Shown here: positions 41,722 to 50,738 of the stretch, one piece after another
Numbering within the stretch: the first letter of the stretch is position 1
Layout of the letters: the number at the start of each line of letters is the position of its first letter
Assembly: GCA_022360315.1 (NCBI GenBank)
Contig: JAKSDA010000526.1
Span: 1 to 64,000 of the forward strand
From: Pseudomonadota bacterium
GTDB taxonomy: Bacteria > Myxococcota_A > Polyangia > Haliangiales > Haliangiaceae
Length of the DNA: 64,000 nucleotides
Reading direction: 5' to 3'
Made by a program: the position numbers and the translations under genes
Notes under the pieces: generated by a model
Database searches by the model: none
What the model was told of the DNA's origin: nothing
Seen by the model: only the letters and a program-made list of their open reading frames with translations

Positions 41722-42900
41722 ATGCATCGACCAACTATTGGAATTCTCGCGGGCATGGGGCCCAGATCCACGGCGCCATTCCTTGAGCTAGTACTAGGGG
41801 AGTGCGAAGAGCAATACAGTGCAAAAGATGATATCGATTTTCCGAAGATGATGATCTGCTCGCTGCCCGTACCGTTTTATCCAGACCGACCTACCGACCA
41901 TGTGGCAATGGAAGCTGCGATACGAAGAGGTCTCCAGGATCTGGCCGGTGCTGGAGTGGATTTTCTCGCGATTCCGTGCAATACGGCGCACGTCTACTAT
42001 CAGTCGCTTTCTACCAGTGTCGATCTTCCGTTGCTCAACATGGTCGAACTGGCGCTTGCGACGATTCCCCCGGCACCCCGGGCAGTTGCCCTAGTGGCAG
42101 CGCGACCAACGGTCGAGGCTGGTATCTACCAGCGGGGGATACGGGAACGGGGCCACCGGTTTGTCGCGCTCGATTGGCAGCAAGAGGTGGATACGCTCAT
42201 CGGGGCCACTCGTGGCGAACGGAACGGCGATATCTTCCGCTCCGCTTGGTCCAACCTAGTGGGCATGGCCGAGAGAGAAGGCGCCGATACGTTACTCGTT
42301 GGTTGTATGGACCTGAGCGCGATCAAGGTTTACCTAGCAACCGACATGGCTGTCATCGACGCGGGACAATGTCTGGCCTGCGAAATCGTCAGGCAGTGGC
42401 AGTCGCTACCGGCAGGGCTGTCAGACGAAAGTGAGCAACGGGTGGATATCATGCAACGCCGGGGATCATACCGAGTTACCTCCCGCCGTCGCGACATGGA
42501 TGTCGAGGCGATCTCCGCCTATCTGACGCGGTCCTACTGGGCAGAGGGAATATCACGTGAGGTGGTCGCACGGGCGATTCGGAACTCGTTGTGCTTCGGA
42601 TTATTCTTCGACGAGCAGCAGGTTGGTTTTGCGCGGGTCATCACCGATCATGCGACGTACGCATATCTTTGCGATGTGTATGTTCTCGAAGAGCACCAGA
42701 AGCGCGGTTTCGGCAAATGGCTGGTCGAGACGGCGACGAGTTATCCGACGCTACAGAATGTCCGCCGTTTCATGCTGGCGACCAAAGACGCCCATGAGCT
42801 CTACACGAACTATGGCTTCGCCCCCCTAGCGACGCCGGCTCGATTCATGGAATGCGAACGACCAGACGCGTATCGAACACCAAGGCCAACCGACCATTGA
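41722..42900 (+). CDS. Aspartate/glutamate racemase-GNAT acetyltransferase fusion
   Basis: A 392-aa two-domain protein. Residues 1-230 are an Asp/Glu racemase: GILAGMGPRSTAPFLELV, the first catalytic Cys in AIPCNTAHVYY and the second in LVGCMDLSAIK. These PLP-independent enzymes use two Cys to invert the alpha carbon. Residues about 245-392 are GNAT-like (RRRDMDVEAISAYLTRSYWA, CFGLFFDEQQVGFARVITDH, YVLEEHQKRGFGKWLVETA, KDAHELYTNYGFAPL), with a Q/R-x-x-G-x-G/A acetyl-CoA loop as QKRGFGKW. The start has AAGGA 8 nt upstream. It is divergent from the peptide cluster; it may supply or acetylate a D-amino acid. Confidence 0.85.
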   Translation: MHRPTIGILAGMGPRSTAPFLELVLGECEEQYSAKDDIDFPKMMICSLPVPFYPDRPTDHVAMEAAIRRGLQDLAGAGVDFLAIPCNTAHVYYQSLSTSVDLPLLNMVELALATIPPAPRAVALVAARPTVEAGIYQRGIRERGHRFVALDWQQEVDTLIGATRGERNGDIFRSAWSNLVGMAEREGADTLLVGCMDLSAIKVYLATDMAVIDAGQCLACEIVRQWQSLPAGLSDESEQRVDIMQRRGSYRVTSRRRDMDVEAISAYLTRSYWAEGISREVVARAIRNSLCFGLFFDEQQVGFARVITDHATYAYLCDVYVLEEHQKRGFGKWLVETATSYPTLQNVRRFMLATKDAHELYTNYGFAPLATPARFMECERPDAYRTPRPTDH

Positions 42901-43097
42901 TTCCTGGGTCGCGGTAGGAACGGGCTCATCGCTTTGCTCGACATCGACCAACCAGGCCGCGCCGCGACCGCAGTGCTATGACCGAAACACGCGTTTTAAC
43001 AGCTAGTTGCACCATCCGGCAGACCCGGCTATCGGTGCGATCTGAGTAACCTGAGCAACGGCTGGTATTCGCATCGATTTTGCGGTCAACTACGGTG

Positions 43098-45140
43098 ATG
43101 TCAGCTACCCAGTCTCACAATGATTCGGTCCGCTTTGGCAGTCACGGGCGGGTACTCATGGTCGATCTCGGCGAGCGACGCTCGTGGGTCGAGGAGGTCG
43201 AGGAGTCGGTATACAGGCAATTTCTCGGCGGCTATGGCGTGGGCGCTTATCTCATGTGGAAGCATTTTCCGGCTGGCACTGACGCGTTGTCACCGGACGC
43301 GTGTTTTGCCATTTGTGCCGGTCTCATGACCGGGACTAAGACACCGTTTTCGGGCCGTATTCAGATCGTCGGCAAGTCGCCACTGACCGGGGGATGGGCT
43401 GACTCCAACTCGGGCGGCAGTGTGGCCAGCCATCTGCGCCAGGCCGGTTTCGACGCCCTGCTGGTTCGGGGCAGGGCCGAGCAGCCGACTCTGCTGATCA
43501 TTCGCGACGACGAGGTACTCTTCGAGCCAGCTGGGGAGCTGTGGGGCCAACAGATCCCCGAAGCATTCGACGAGTTAAAGCGGCGTTATGGCAGCAAGCG
43601 CGATGTGGGCGTCTCGGCGATCGGACCGGCGGGAGAGCGACAGGCGCGCATTGCCTCGGTGATGAACGACCGCTATCACGCGTTTGGTCGCCAGGGTTTT
43701 GGAGCCATTTACGGTTCCAAGAACCTCAAAGCCATTGTGGTGAGTGGGACTGGCCAACTACCCATTGCCGATGAAAAGACGTTTCGCAGCCTGTGCAAGC
43801 AGATCACCAACGAGTACAAACGGGATATTGGTCCGCTCATGCGCATGGTGGTCTGGTTCAGCAAGCCCAAAAAATGGCTTGGTTGGTTGTATCGATTCAT
43901 GGCCCGCCGGGGCATGAAGGTGCAGGCACCAGTGCCCGCGATGCGGCAGTTATGGAGCGATCGCGGCACCACCTCGGCAGTCAGCATGAGTGTGGAAAAC
44001 GGCGACGCTCCGGTCAAGAACTGGCAGGGGGTCGGCTCGCGCGACTTTCCTCTGAGCACCCACAGCCACAAGATCGACGGCGCAGAAGTCGACAATCTGA
44101 TCACCAAAAAACTGTCCTGTGGCGATTGCCCGATGCCATGCAAGGGCATTGTGAAGGTCAAAAGTCGCGGCCTCGAAGACGTCCGCCGGCCCGATTACGA
44201 GACCTTATGTGGCTTTGGTGCCAACTTGCTCAACGACGAGCTCGATGTGGTCGTGGCCTGTCACGACGCGTGCAACCGCTATGGCATCGATGCGATCAGC
44301 TCGTCGGCGACCCTGGCCTGGGTGGCCGAGATGGCCGAAAAAGGCGTGATAACACCCGACGATCTCGACGGGGTGGACATGCGCTGGGGCAACGCCGAGG
44401 CCGCGTTGGCGCTCACTGTCAAGATGGGAGAAGGCGATGGCTGTGGCGTCTGGTTGGCCCAGGGGTCGGCCCGAGCGGCCGAGCACGTCGGCAAGGGCAG
44501 CGAGGACTACGCTGTGCATGTACACGGTCAGGAGCCGGCCTACCACGATACTCGCTTCAGTTCGCTCATGGGTGTTACCTACATCGCGGATCCCACACCC
44601 GGTCGCCATACAGCTGGCTCGGCGTCATGGAACGAGACATTCGGCGTCGGCTTTGCATTGCCCAGGGCAGTGGCCAAAAAAGAGACCAATGTCAAATGGA
44701 AGGGCAGTGCGGGCAAGGGGCGGGCTCAGGCCCATTACTCCAACAGCCATCAAGTATTGAACGGCCTGGGCTTGTGCATGTTCACGTCGCTGACCGGCAC
44801 CTTGCCCTGGCTCGATCTGGTCAATGCATTGACCGGTTGGCAGTTTACCGAAGAGGATCTCATGTTATGCGGAGAGCGCATTCAGAATTTGCGCGCCGCA
44901 TTCAATCGGCGCGAGGGAATCGTGCCGGACGACTTCAAACCTCATCCGCGCATGCTCGGCCAGGGCGATGGCAACCTGAGAGCCGGACCGCTCAAGGGTG
45001 TGAAGGTCCCGCTACTCGAGTTGCGGCGGGATTATTTTGCCGCCATGCAGTGGGATCCGCAGTCCGGGCATCTAGCCCGCTCGCGAGCCGAGGAGCTGGG
45101 CATTAGCAATCTTCTCGACGGTTATTTACAATCGTCGTGA
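43098..45140 (+). CDS. Aldehyde ferredoxin oxidoreductase family tungsten enzyme
   Basis: A 680-aa enzyme oxidising aldehydes with ferredoxin, holding a tungsto-bispterin and a [4Fe-4S] cluster. The N-terminus (GRVLMVDLGERRSWVEEVEE, FLGGYGVGAYLMW) and GRIQIVGKSPLTGGWADSNS are AOR domain-1 features. The cluster Cys are in SCGDCPMPCKG (three) and, distally, GLGLCMFTSL. DYETLCGFGANLLN lies between. The first ATG at 43098 was used; the open frame begins at TTG 43080. A MoaD-like gene follows 15 bp after its stop. AOR is typical of anaerobes, so its presence in a probably aerobic myxobacterium is notable. Confidence 0.9.
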   Translation: MSATQSHNDSVRFGSHGRVLMVDLGERRSWVEEVEESVYRQFLGGYGVGAYLMWKHFPAGTDALSPDACFAICAGLMTGTKTPFSGRIQIVGKSPLTGGWADSNSGGSVASHLRQAGFDALLVRGRAEQPTLLIIRDDEVLFEPAGELWGQQIPEAFDELKRRYGSKRDVGVSAIGPAGERQARIASVMNDRYHAFGRQGFGAIYGSKNLKAIVVSGTGQLPIADEKTFRSLCKQITNEYKRDIGPLMRMVVWFSKPKKWLGWLYRFMARRGMKVQAPVPAMRQLWSDRGTTSAVSMSVENGDAPVKNWQGVGSRDFPLSTHSHKIDGAEVDNLITKKLSCGDCPMPCKGIVKVKSRGLEDVRRPDYETLCGFGANLLNDELDVVVACHDACNRYGIDAISSSATLAWVAEMAEKGVITPDDLDGVDMRWGNAEAALALTVKMGEGDGCGVWLAQGSARAAEHVGKGSEDYAVHVHGQEPAYHDTRFSSLMGVTYIADPTPGRHTAGSASWNETFGVGFALPRAVAKKETNVKWKGSAGKGRAQAHYSNSHQVLNGLGLCMFTSLTGTLPWLDLVNALTGWQFTEEDLMLCGERIQNLRAAFNRREGIVPDDFKPHPRMLGQGDGNLRAGPLKGVKVPLLELRRDYFAAMQWDPQSGHLARSRAEELGISNLLDGYLQSS

Positions 45141-45155
45141 CAGGTCGCGAGTGCA

Positions 45156-45488
45156 GTGATGAGTGCGATTGCCGACAAGCTGCGCCGCTGGCTGGGCCGG
45201 GATGTGGCACCGACGATCCGGGTTCACATACTCCTGCGCGGGCGCATTGGCGAGGGGTGGTACGATATCGACCGCCAGCTCAAAGTGCCGATGGGGACGA
45301 CCCTGGGCCAGCTCATCGACAGCGGCGAAGAGCGCGGCATCCCCCTGGCCGAAGCACTGGCCAGGAGTCCTCATCTGGTTCACACACTGATGCTAAACGG
45401 CGAGCGCTGCCCGGTGGCAGACAACCGTGAGCGCCCGCTCGAGGACGGTGATCAGATCTATTTACTGGCTCCTCTGGCGGGCGGATGA
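45156..45488 (+). CDS. MoaD/ThiS-like sulfur carrier protein, C-terminal Gly-Gly
   Basis: A 110-aa protein with the beta-grasp fold of MoaD: IRVHILLRGRIGEGWYDIDR, a long insert, then GDQIYLLAPLAGG ending in the thiocarboxylate-forming double glycine at the C-terminus. The start is GTG 45156 or ATG 45159 (MSAIADKLRRW), giving an N-terminal extension of about 20 residues before the fold. Positioned 15 bp behind the AOR gene, it likely supplies sulfur for that enzyme's pterin dithiolene. Close homologs in AOR operons share this arrangement. Confidence 0.85.
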   Translation: MMSAIADKLRRWLGRDVAPTIRVHILLRGRIGEGWYDIDRQLKVPMGTTLGQLIDSGEERGIPLAEALARSPHLVHTLMLNGERCPVADNRERPLEDGDQIYLLAPLAGG

Positions 45489-45500
45489 ACTCGGATATCA

Positions 45501-45665
45501 CTGAGTACCGCGACCCGCAAGTAAGTGCCCAGTAGGGTCGGTCCAGCGCGTCGAAGGCAAGGCGCGAAGAGGGAGCATAGTGGGCCTACGTGACCGATGA
45601 GCAACACAGCCATCGGCGGGCTGGTCGGCCGTAATGGGTACTTACTTGCGGGTCGCGGTACTCAG
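45501..45665. mobile_element. MITE-like element with 31-bp inverted ends
   Basis: The ends (45501-45531 and 45635-45665) are inverted repeats of 31 bp with a single mismatch; outermost sequence CTGAGTACCGCGACCCGCAA. The 103-bp interior (GGCAAGGCGCGAAGAGGGAG region) encodes no protein. Non-autonomous elements of this size and design are mobilised by transposases elsewhere. No clear target duplication flanks it. A one-armed relic occurs at 21955. It lies between the MoaD gene and a lipoprotein gene. Confidence 0.65.
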
Positions 45666-45744
45666 TACTGGTCGGATGTCAGTCCGTCATGATGTTGTCG
45701 GCCGCCTCGGACCTGAGAGCACCATTCTTGCAAGGCCAGGCGAC

Positions 45745-46380
45745 ATGCGTTTTGTTGCCCCGGCGATTGCCCTCGTCACAGCGTTGCACGGTTGCTCAGC
45801 CGGCACATCCGACTCTGCTACTGCCAGGCGACCGGGCTTTGGCGCTCTGCTCGCCGAGGCTGGCATGGAGTTTTCCATGCCGCCTGACTTTGTCCCAGCG
45901 ACGCCGGCAAACGAGCCTGCGATGGCCACCGAATATGCGATTCGACATCGCGATATCGAGCTGGAAATTCGCTACGCCATTCGCCCGATTGACCGAATGG
46001 TGGTGGAGTACGACGATCCCCACGGCCTGGCACCCGACCCGGATACGCTCTACCCGCTGATGTTCCGGGCGCTCGTCGAACGAATCTCGACCGACTTTGC
46101 ACCGCAGAGCGAGTTCGATTCCACCATGGCACAGCGCGAATTCGGCGCTGATTGGGGCAATGCTGCGGTGGTGTCGACCGGCCCTCATTTCGGCCGCGGC
46201 TACGACTACTGCCTCATTCTCATGCTCCACAAATCCCACACCGCCGACGCCTACGCGTTCTACCTTTTTCAGGGCGAGAGTAAACACCGAGCCATGCCGT
46301 TGATCACCGACGCCCTTCACGCGTTGCGGTTTCTTCCCACCAACAGCTCCGCTACCGATCCAATAGCCGGCCGTCCGTGA
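45745..46380 (+). CDS. Hypothetical lipoprotein
   Basis: A 211-aa lipoprotein. The ATG at 45745 opens MRFVAPAIALVTALHGC, a signal peptide with the lipobox LHGC; starts further upstream would place the frame inside the MITE region. After the Cys comes a Ser/Ala linker, then an alpha/beta domain with few recognisable motifs (AGMEFSMPPDFVPATPANEP, RHRDIELEIRYAIRPIDR, HFGRGYDYCLILMLHKS). The family is unknown to me. The next gene (dodecaheme cytochrome) begins 276 bp later. Confidence 0.6.
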   Translation: MRFVAPAIALVTALHGCSAGTSDSATARRPGFGALLAEAGMEFSMPPDFVPATPANEPAMATEYAIRHRDIELEIRYAIRPIDRMVVEYDDPHGLAPDPDTLYPLMFRALVERISTDFAPQSEFDSTMAQREFGADWGNAAVVSTGPHFGRGYDYCLILMLHKSHTADAYAFYLFQGESKHRAMPLITDALHALRFLPTNSSATDPIAGRP

Positions 46381-46656
46381 CAACTCCGCTTCGCATTCCT
46401 TGCCACAACGTCCGGCCGACTGAAGCAGAATAGAATGCTGCAGAATCTGCGGACTGTCGGGCTCTCGGTGCAAGAAATTCGCACCTGGTCAGGATACCGG
46501 CCCACCCTGGGCTGGTATGTCTCTTGCTGACTCCGGCTGACGGGAGACCGCGACAGTACGGCAGCCCTACAAGGACGCGAGATTTCGACCGAGCGGAAGG
46601 ACTGGCTTTTGGCGAGTCCCTGCTAAAAACGTTCCGGGTAGATGGAGAGCAATGTC

Positions 46657-49149
46657 ATGACCACGCGCAATATTTACGGTTTTTTGGCCATTTTCATCGC
46701 TGCGTGCCTGTTGCTGCAGCTGGCCTGCAGCCGCCGTGGGCATCGCGTCGACACCTCCAGCGAGAAATCAAGTTCTCAAAAAAGTAGCTCGGAGATGTTG
46801 AGTCTTTCGGCAAGCTCGGACGAGGCCGCAAAATCGCCGCCAAGGACCGAGACCACTCCGATCCGCGCCGATACCCTGGGCTGTCTCAGCTGTCATCTCG
46901 GTATCGAGGACATCCGCGAACCGGGCAGCGCAATGCTCGATCAGATCAAGGCGCTGGGCAAGCAATACGGCGATCCGGGCGGCTGCGTCATCTGTCACGG
47001 CGGCCAGCCCAGAGCGTTCACTGCTGGGGAGGCCCACAAAGGTACTCCCCAGGGAATGCCCGAGACCGGGCCGCGCGCATTTTATCGCGATCCGGGCAGT
47101 ATATGGATCGCCGAACAAACCTGCGGTCAACCCGGCTGTCATGTCGGCTATCCGTATCGCCTCGCCCGCGCTTTGATGAACACCGAAGCCGGCAAGATCC
47201 AGGGCAACCTGCACACCTGGGGAATTGCCCAGGTTCGCGATCACAAAGTGCCCTGGGGCAATTACGATATTTCGGATACCGACGGTCAAACTCCGATGGC
47301 CGGCACAGAGGCGTACAAGGAGTACATGAAGGAGCTGATCTCCCGGTATCCCGATCAATTTCCGGTCGAGCTCAGCCAGATTCCCCAGCCGACGGTCGAA
47401 GAGATCGAGAACGATCCCATGCTGGCCGGTTTCACCTATCAGCGACAACAGTGCCAGCGCTGTCACGTGGGCGTGCGCGGCCGGGAGAAGCGCGGCGACT
47501 ACCGCGGCATGGGTTGCTCGGCGTGCCACATACTCTACAGCAACGAGGGTTATTACGAGGGCAATGATCCCACGATCAGCAAAGACGAGCCCGGTCATCT
47601 CCTGTCTCATCGCATCCACGGTACCCGCGAGGCTGGCGCCGGGATTCCGGTCGAGACCTGCAATTCCTGCCATAACCGCGGCAAACGCATCGGCGTTACC
47701 TATCAAGGTCTGATGGAGTTCGAGTATGGCAGTCCGTATGACTCGGCCGGGCAGAAGCAACCCAAGCTGCACACAAAGCGCTATCTGTTCATCTCGGATG
47801 ACCTGCACCATCAGATCGAAAGTCGGCCGGGCAATCCCACAGGCGGCCTGCTCTGTCAGGATTGCCATACCAGCATCGATATCCACGGCGATGGAAATAT
47901 TTTTGGCACCACGCTCGCGCAGGTCGAGATCGAGTGTCAGGACTGCCACGGTACCCCGGACAAGTTCCCCTGGGAATTGCCGCTCGGCTACAGCGAGGAA
48001 TTTGCCCGCGATCTACCCGAAAAGGCACGCGGACTGGGCAGCAAGCCACCGGCCGAGTCCTCTCAATTCGGCACGCTCTACGACAAGAAAGACGGCTATT
48101 TGCTCAGCGCCCGGGGCAATCCGCTCGGCAACGTCGTCAAGGACGGCAACACGGTCATTTTGCACTCGGCGACCGGCAACGATTTTCAGATCCCGGTGCT
48201 CAAGCAGATCGCCCGGGACAATACCTGGAAGAGTCCGGACGCGATGGTCGCCATGTCGAGCATTACTGCCCATGCCGACAATCTGGAGTGCTATGCGTGC
48301 CATGCTTCCTGGGTGCCCCAGTGTTATGGCTGCCACGTGCAGGTCAACTACGGCAACGATGCCAGGGGCAATCCCCACAGGGATGTCGACTGGGTGGCAT
48401 CGGGGTCGAGCCGCACTGCGGACGGTCAAACTGCCGAGTCGATACTCGGCATGCCGGGCCTGATGAGTCCGGGCAAGGTTTTCGAGACCCGGTCTTATTT
48501 GCGCTGGGAAGAGCCTGTGCTCGGCGTCAATGGCGAGGGTCGGGTGACTCCGCTGATGCCGGGTTGCCAGGTCGTTTACACGGTCATCGGACGCGACGGC
48601 ACGCCGGTGACGGTCAACCGCATCGCGCGCTCTCCCGACGAGGCTGCTGATATCGGTCAGGACCACGTACCCCTGGCCATCGACATGGCTCCGGTGCAGC
48701 CACACTCGGCGCAGCGCAAAGCGCGCAGCTGCGAGAGTTGCCACGACAACCCCAAGGCATTGGGCTACGGCATCAGTGGCGGGGTCTTTCAGGGCCGCTA
48801 CGCCGAGTCGATCGTCGAGGATCTCATTGATCAGAAAACGGGTGAAGTCATTCCACGGCGCCATCAGATTCAGATTCAACGAATCGAGGGATTGAATTTC
48901 GACTGGTCGACCATCATCGATCAAAACGGCAACCAGGTGCAGACGGTGGGCACTCACTGGCCGCTTTCCCGCGCTCTCAACCGCGAGCAGCGCGAGGGGA
49001 TAAACCGAACCGGTCTGTGCATGGGCTGTCACCGCGAGATGCGCAATCCCCAGCTGTGGTCAAGATGGGCCACGGCGGGACGCCTGGACAAAAACGCACA
49101 TATCGAGATGATGAATAAGCTCTTCCGCGCGGCCAGCGAAGCTAAATAA
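46657..49149 (+). CDS. Multiheme (about 12 heme) cytochrome c lipoprotein
   Basis: An 830-aa protein. The signal peptide ends in a lipobox (LLLQLAC). After a Ser-rich tether come heme motifs in order: CLSCH, CVICH, CGQPGCH (a CX4CH), CQRCH, CSACH, CNSCH, CQDCH, CQDCH, CYACH, CYGCH, CESCH and CMGCH, so eleven CXXCH plus one CX4CH. The ATG at 46657 has GGAGAG 9 nt before it; 46642 adds five residues. Such lipid-anchored multiheme proteins carry electrons at the cell envelope, for extracellular or periplasmic acceptors. No quinol oxidase or porin gene is adjacent. Confidence 0.92.
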   Translation: MTTRNIYGFLAIFIAACLLLQLACSRRGHRVDTSSEKSSSQKSSSEMLSLSASSDEAAKSPPRTETTPIRADTLGCLSCHLGIEDIREPGSAMLDQIKALGKQYGDPGGCVICHGGQPRAFTAGEAHKGTPQGMPETGPRAFYRDPGSIWIAEQTCGQPGCHVGYPYRLARALMNTEAGKIQGNLHTWGIAQVRDHKVPWGNYDISDTDGQTPMAGTEAYKEYMKELISRYPDQFPVELSQIPQPTVEEIENDPMLAGFTYQRQQCQRCHVGVRGREKRGDYRGMGCSACHILYSNEGYYEGNDPTISKDEPGHLLSHRIHGTREAGAGIPVETCNSCHNRGKRIGVTYQGLMEFEYGSPYDSAGQKQPKLHTKRYLFISDDLHHQIESRPGNPTGGLLCQDCHTSIDIHGDGNIFGTTLAQVEIECQDCHGTPDKFPWELPLGYSEEFARDLPEKARGLGSKPPAESSQFGTLYDKKDGYLLSARGNPLGNVVKDGNTVILHSATGNDFQIPVLKQIARDNTWKSPDAMVAMSSITAHADNLECYACHASWVPQCYGCHVQVNYGNDARGNPHRDVDWVASGSSRTADGQTAESILGMPGLMSPGKVFETRSYLRWEEPVLGVNGEGRVTPLMPGCQVVYTVIGRDGTPVTVNRIARSPDEAADIGQDHVPLAIDMAPVQPHSAQRKARSCESCHDNPKALGYGISGGVFQGRYAESIVEDLIDQKTGEVIPRRHQIQIQRIEGLNFDWSTIIDQNGNQVQTVGTHWPLSRALNREQREGINRTGLCMGCHREMRNPQLWSRWATAGRLDKNAHIEMMNKLFRAASEAK

Positions 49150-49364
49150 ATAGCGTTTCTGTTTAGAGTCGGTCCAAAGCTCGGACCGAGCCAGAGCGAC
49201 GAAGCGTGCCGCCAGTGCCAGAATGAGCGAGCATGGCCAGCTGCAAGGCGTTTCGAGAACCGGAGCGCAGTTTATCGAAATAAATGAGCACCGGAAGCGC
49301 AGAAACAACGCAGCAGATGGCCACCACAGCCATTCTGATGCGAAACAGGCCTAATCAAGTAGGG

Positions 49365-50738
49365 TTAATCGAACAGCCCTGCGAGCGGGCCCTTGCACCG
49401 CTGTGCATCGCCGAAACACTCCATCGGATGGCCCAGTGCGTTGGCGATGGTCAACCACAGGTCGTTGGTCGACCGGCCGGCAAAACGCAATAGCCGTCCG
49501 CCGCCGAGTTGTAGGCCCGCGTGGCCGAATAACTGGATGGGAATATTGTCAAACGTGTGCGGAGAACCCAGCCTCACCTCGCTCCATACCACGACCAGTG
49601 TGTTGTCGAGCAAGCTGCTGCCATCGAAGTCGGGTGTGTCGCGCAGAGTGATGAGAAATTCCGCCATGCGTTCGTTGTACCAGCGATGAATCGCAGTCTC
49701 GTCGTGCGCGCGATTGGACCCGCTATGGGTGATGGTGTGGTATCCCATATTTTCCACACCCGGAATCAGACGGCTGAAGTTGATCGGCGAATTTCCCGGT
49801 CCCCACGCGAAGGTGGCAATTCGGGTGAGATCACACTGAAACGCGGTGCGGATGATGTTCAGATGGGCGAGACCAAACTCGCCGTGCAGATCGTCTATCT
49901 GTTCGACATCGACCTCGCGTCGCAGCTGCGTAAGGTCGGCAGCGCCGGCGCACGAAAGCGAGTTGTCGATGAGACGCTCGGTCTCGCGAATGGCGTCCAC
50001 ATGAGCGTCCAGGCGTATTCGCTCGGCAGCGCCGACGCGATTGTACAGGCGCTCTACTCCGGTTCTCGAAAAATCCAGAATGCTCTTTCTGCGCGACCGT
50101 GCTCGCTCGACATGCTCGAGTGTGGCCCGATCGACGCCATCGCTGAACAGACCGCCAAAAACCCGGGTGTAGGCAGCCACCGGCCGGGTCTCGGGAGGCA
50201 CAGGAGAGGCTCTTCCCGAGTACGATAGAACCCGCGTGAACAGCTCGTCCCGATCGGAACGAACATCGGCGGCCAGATGCAATGACCGGATCGGCGTGTT
50301 TCCGCCCACGCCACGGTCTGTGGCCAGAATGTGGTCGATAGATTCTCGGTCTGCAGTGACAGTGCGAAACCCCCTGGCCTTGATGGTAACGCCTCCGGTC
50401 ATGAACGTGACCATGCCGTTGCCATGATCCTGCCCCGGCGTGCGCTCCCGTTTGGCAATGCGCAAGCCCTCGACCACGACCATGTGAGGACGGAGCGGTG
50501 CAAAAGGCTCGAGAATCGGACTGAGAGTAAAGTCGCGTTCGCCACCGGTGCAATGGTAATTCTCGGGAACCGTCCCACAGGGTTTGTGGATGATCAGAAG
50601 CCGTGTCGGCGGCCGGTCGGTTTCTGCACCCGCTGGCCGGATGAGATACTTGCTACCGAGCGCGGCGCTACCCAGTGCAAGACCGCCCATGCCGGCGAGA
50701 AACGCCCTTCTGTTGAGTCGATTTGTGGTCTGGGTCAT
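49365..50738 (-). CDS. DUF1552 domain protein (Tat-exported)
   Basis: A 457-aa protein with a twin-arginine leader (LNRRAFLAGMGGLALGSAAL). The DUF1552 domain includes LLIIHKPCGTVPENY, LSPILEPFAPLRPHMVVVEG, DHGNGMVTFMTG, MGYHTITHSG and NTLVVVWSEVRLG. These proteins occur in planctomycetes and myxobacteria next to DUF1592 partners, and their function is unknown. The ATG overlaps the end of the DUF1592 gene by 4 bp (ATGA), so it is the second gene of the pair. Possible sulfatase/alkaline-phosphatase-like fold, inferred only. Confidence 0.9.
   Translation of the reverse strand: MTQTTNRLNRRAFLAGMGGLALGSAALGSKYLIRPAGAETDRPPTRLLIIHKPCGTVPENYHCTGGERDFTLSPILEPFAPLRPHMVVVEGLRIAKRERTPGQDHGNGMVTFMTGGVTIKARGFRTVTADRESIDHILATDRGVGGNTPIRSLHLAADVRSDRDELFTRVLSYSGRASPVPPETRPVAAYTRVFGGLFSDGVDRATLEHVERARSRRKSILDFSRTGVERLYNRVGAAERIRLDAHVDAIRETERLIDNSLSCAGAADLTQLRREVDVEQIDDLHGEFGLAHLNIIRTAFQCDLTRIATFAWGPGNSPINFSRLIPGVENMGYHTITHSGSNRAHDETAIHRWYNERMAEFLITLRDTPDFDGSSLLDNTLVVVWSEVRLGSPHTFDNIPIQLFGHAGLQLGGGRLLRFAGRSTNDLWLTIANALGHPMECFGDAQRCKGPLAGLFD

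Noticed and set aside
45501..45665. Inverted repeat read as a large terminator of the AOR/MoaD transcript
   Set aside because: The 103-bp loop and the related copy at 21955 fit a mobile element better, and no T-tract follows.
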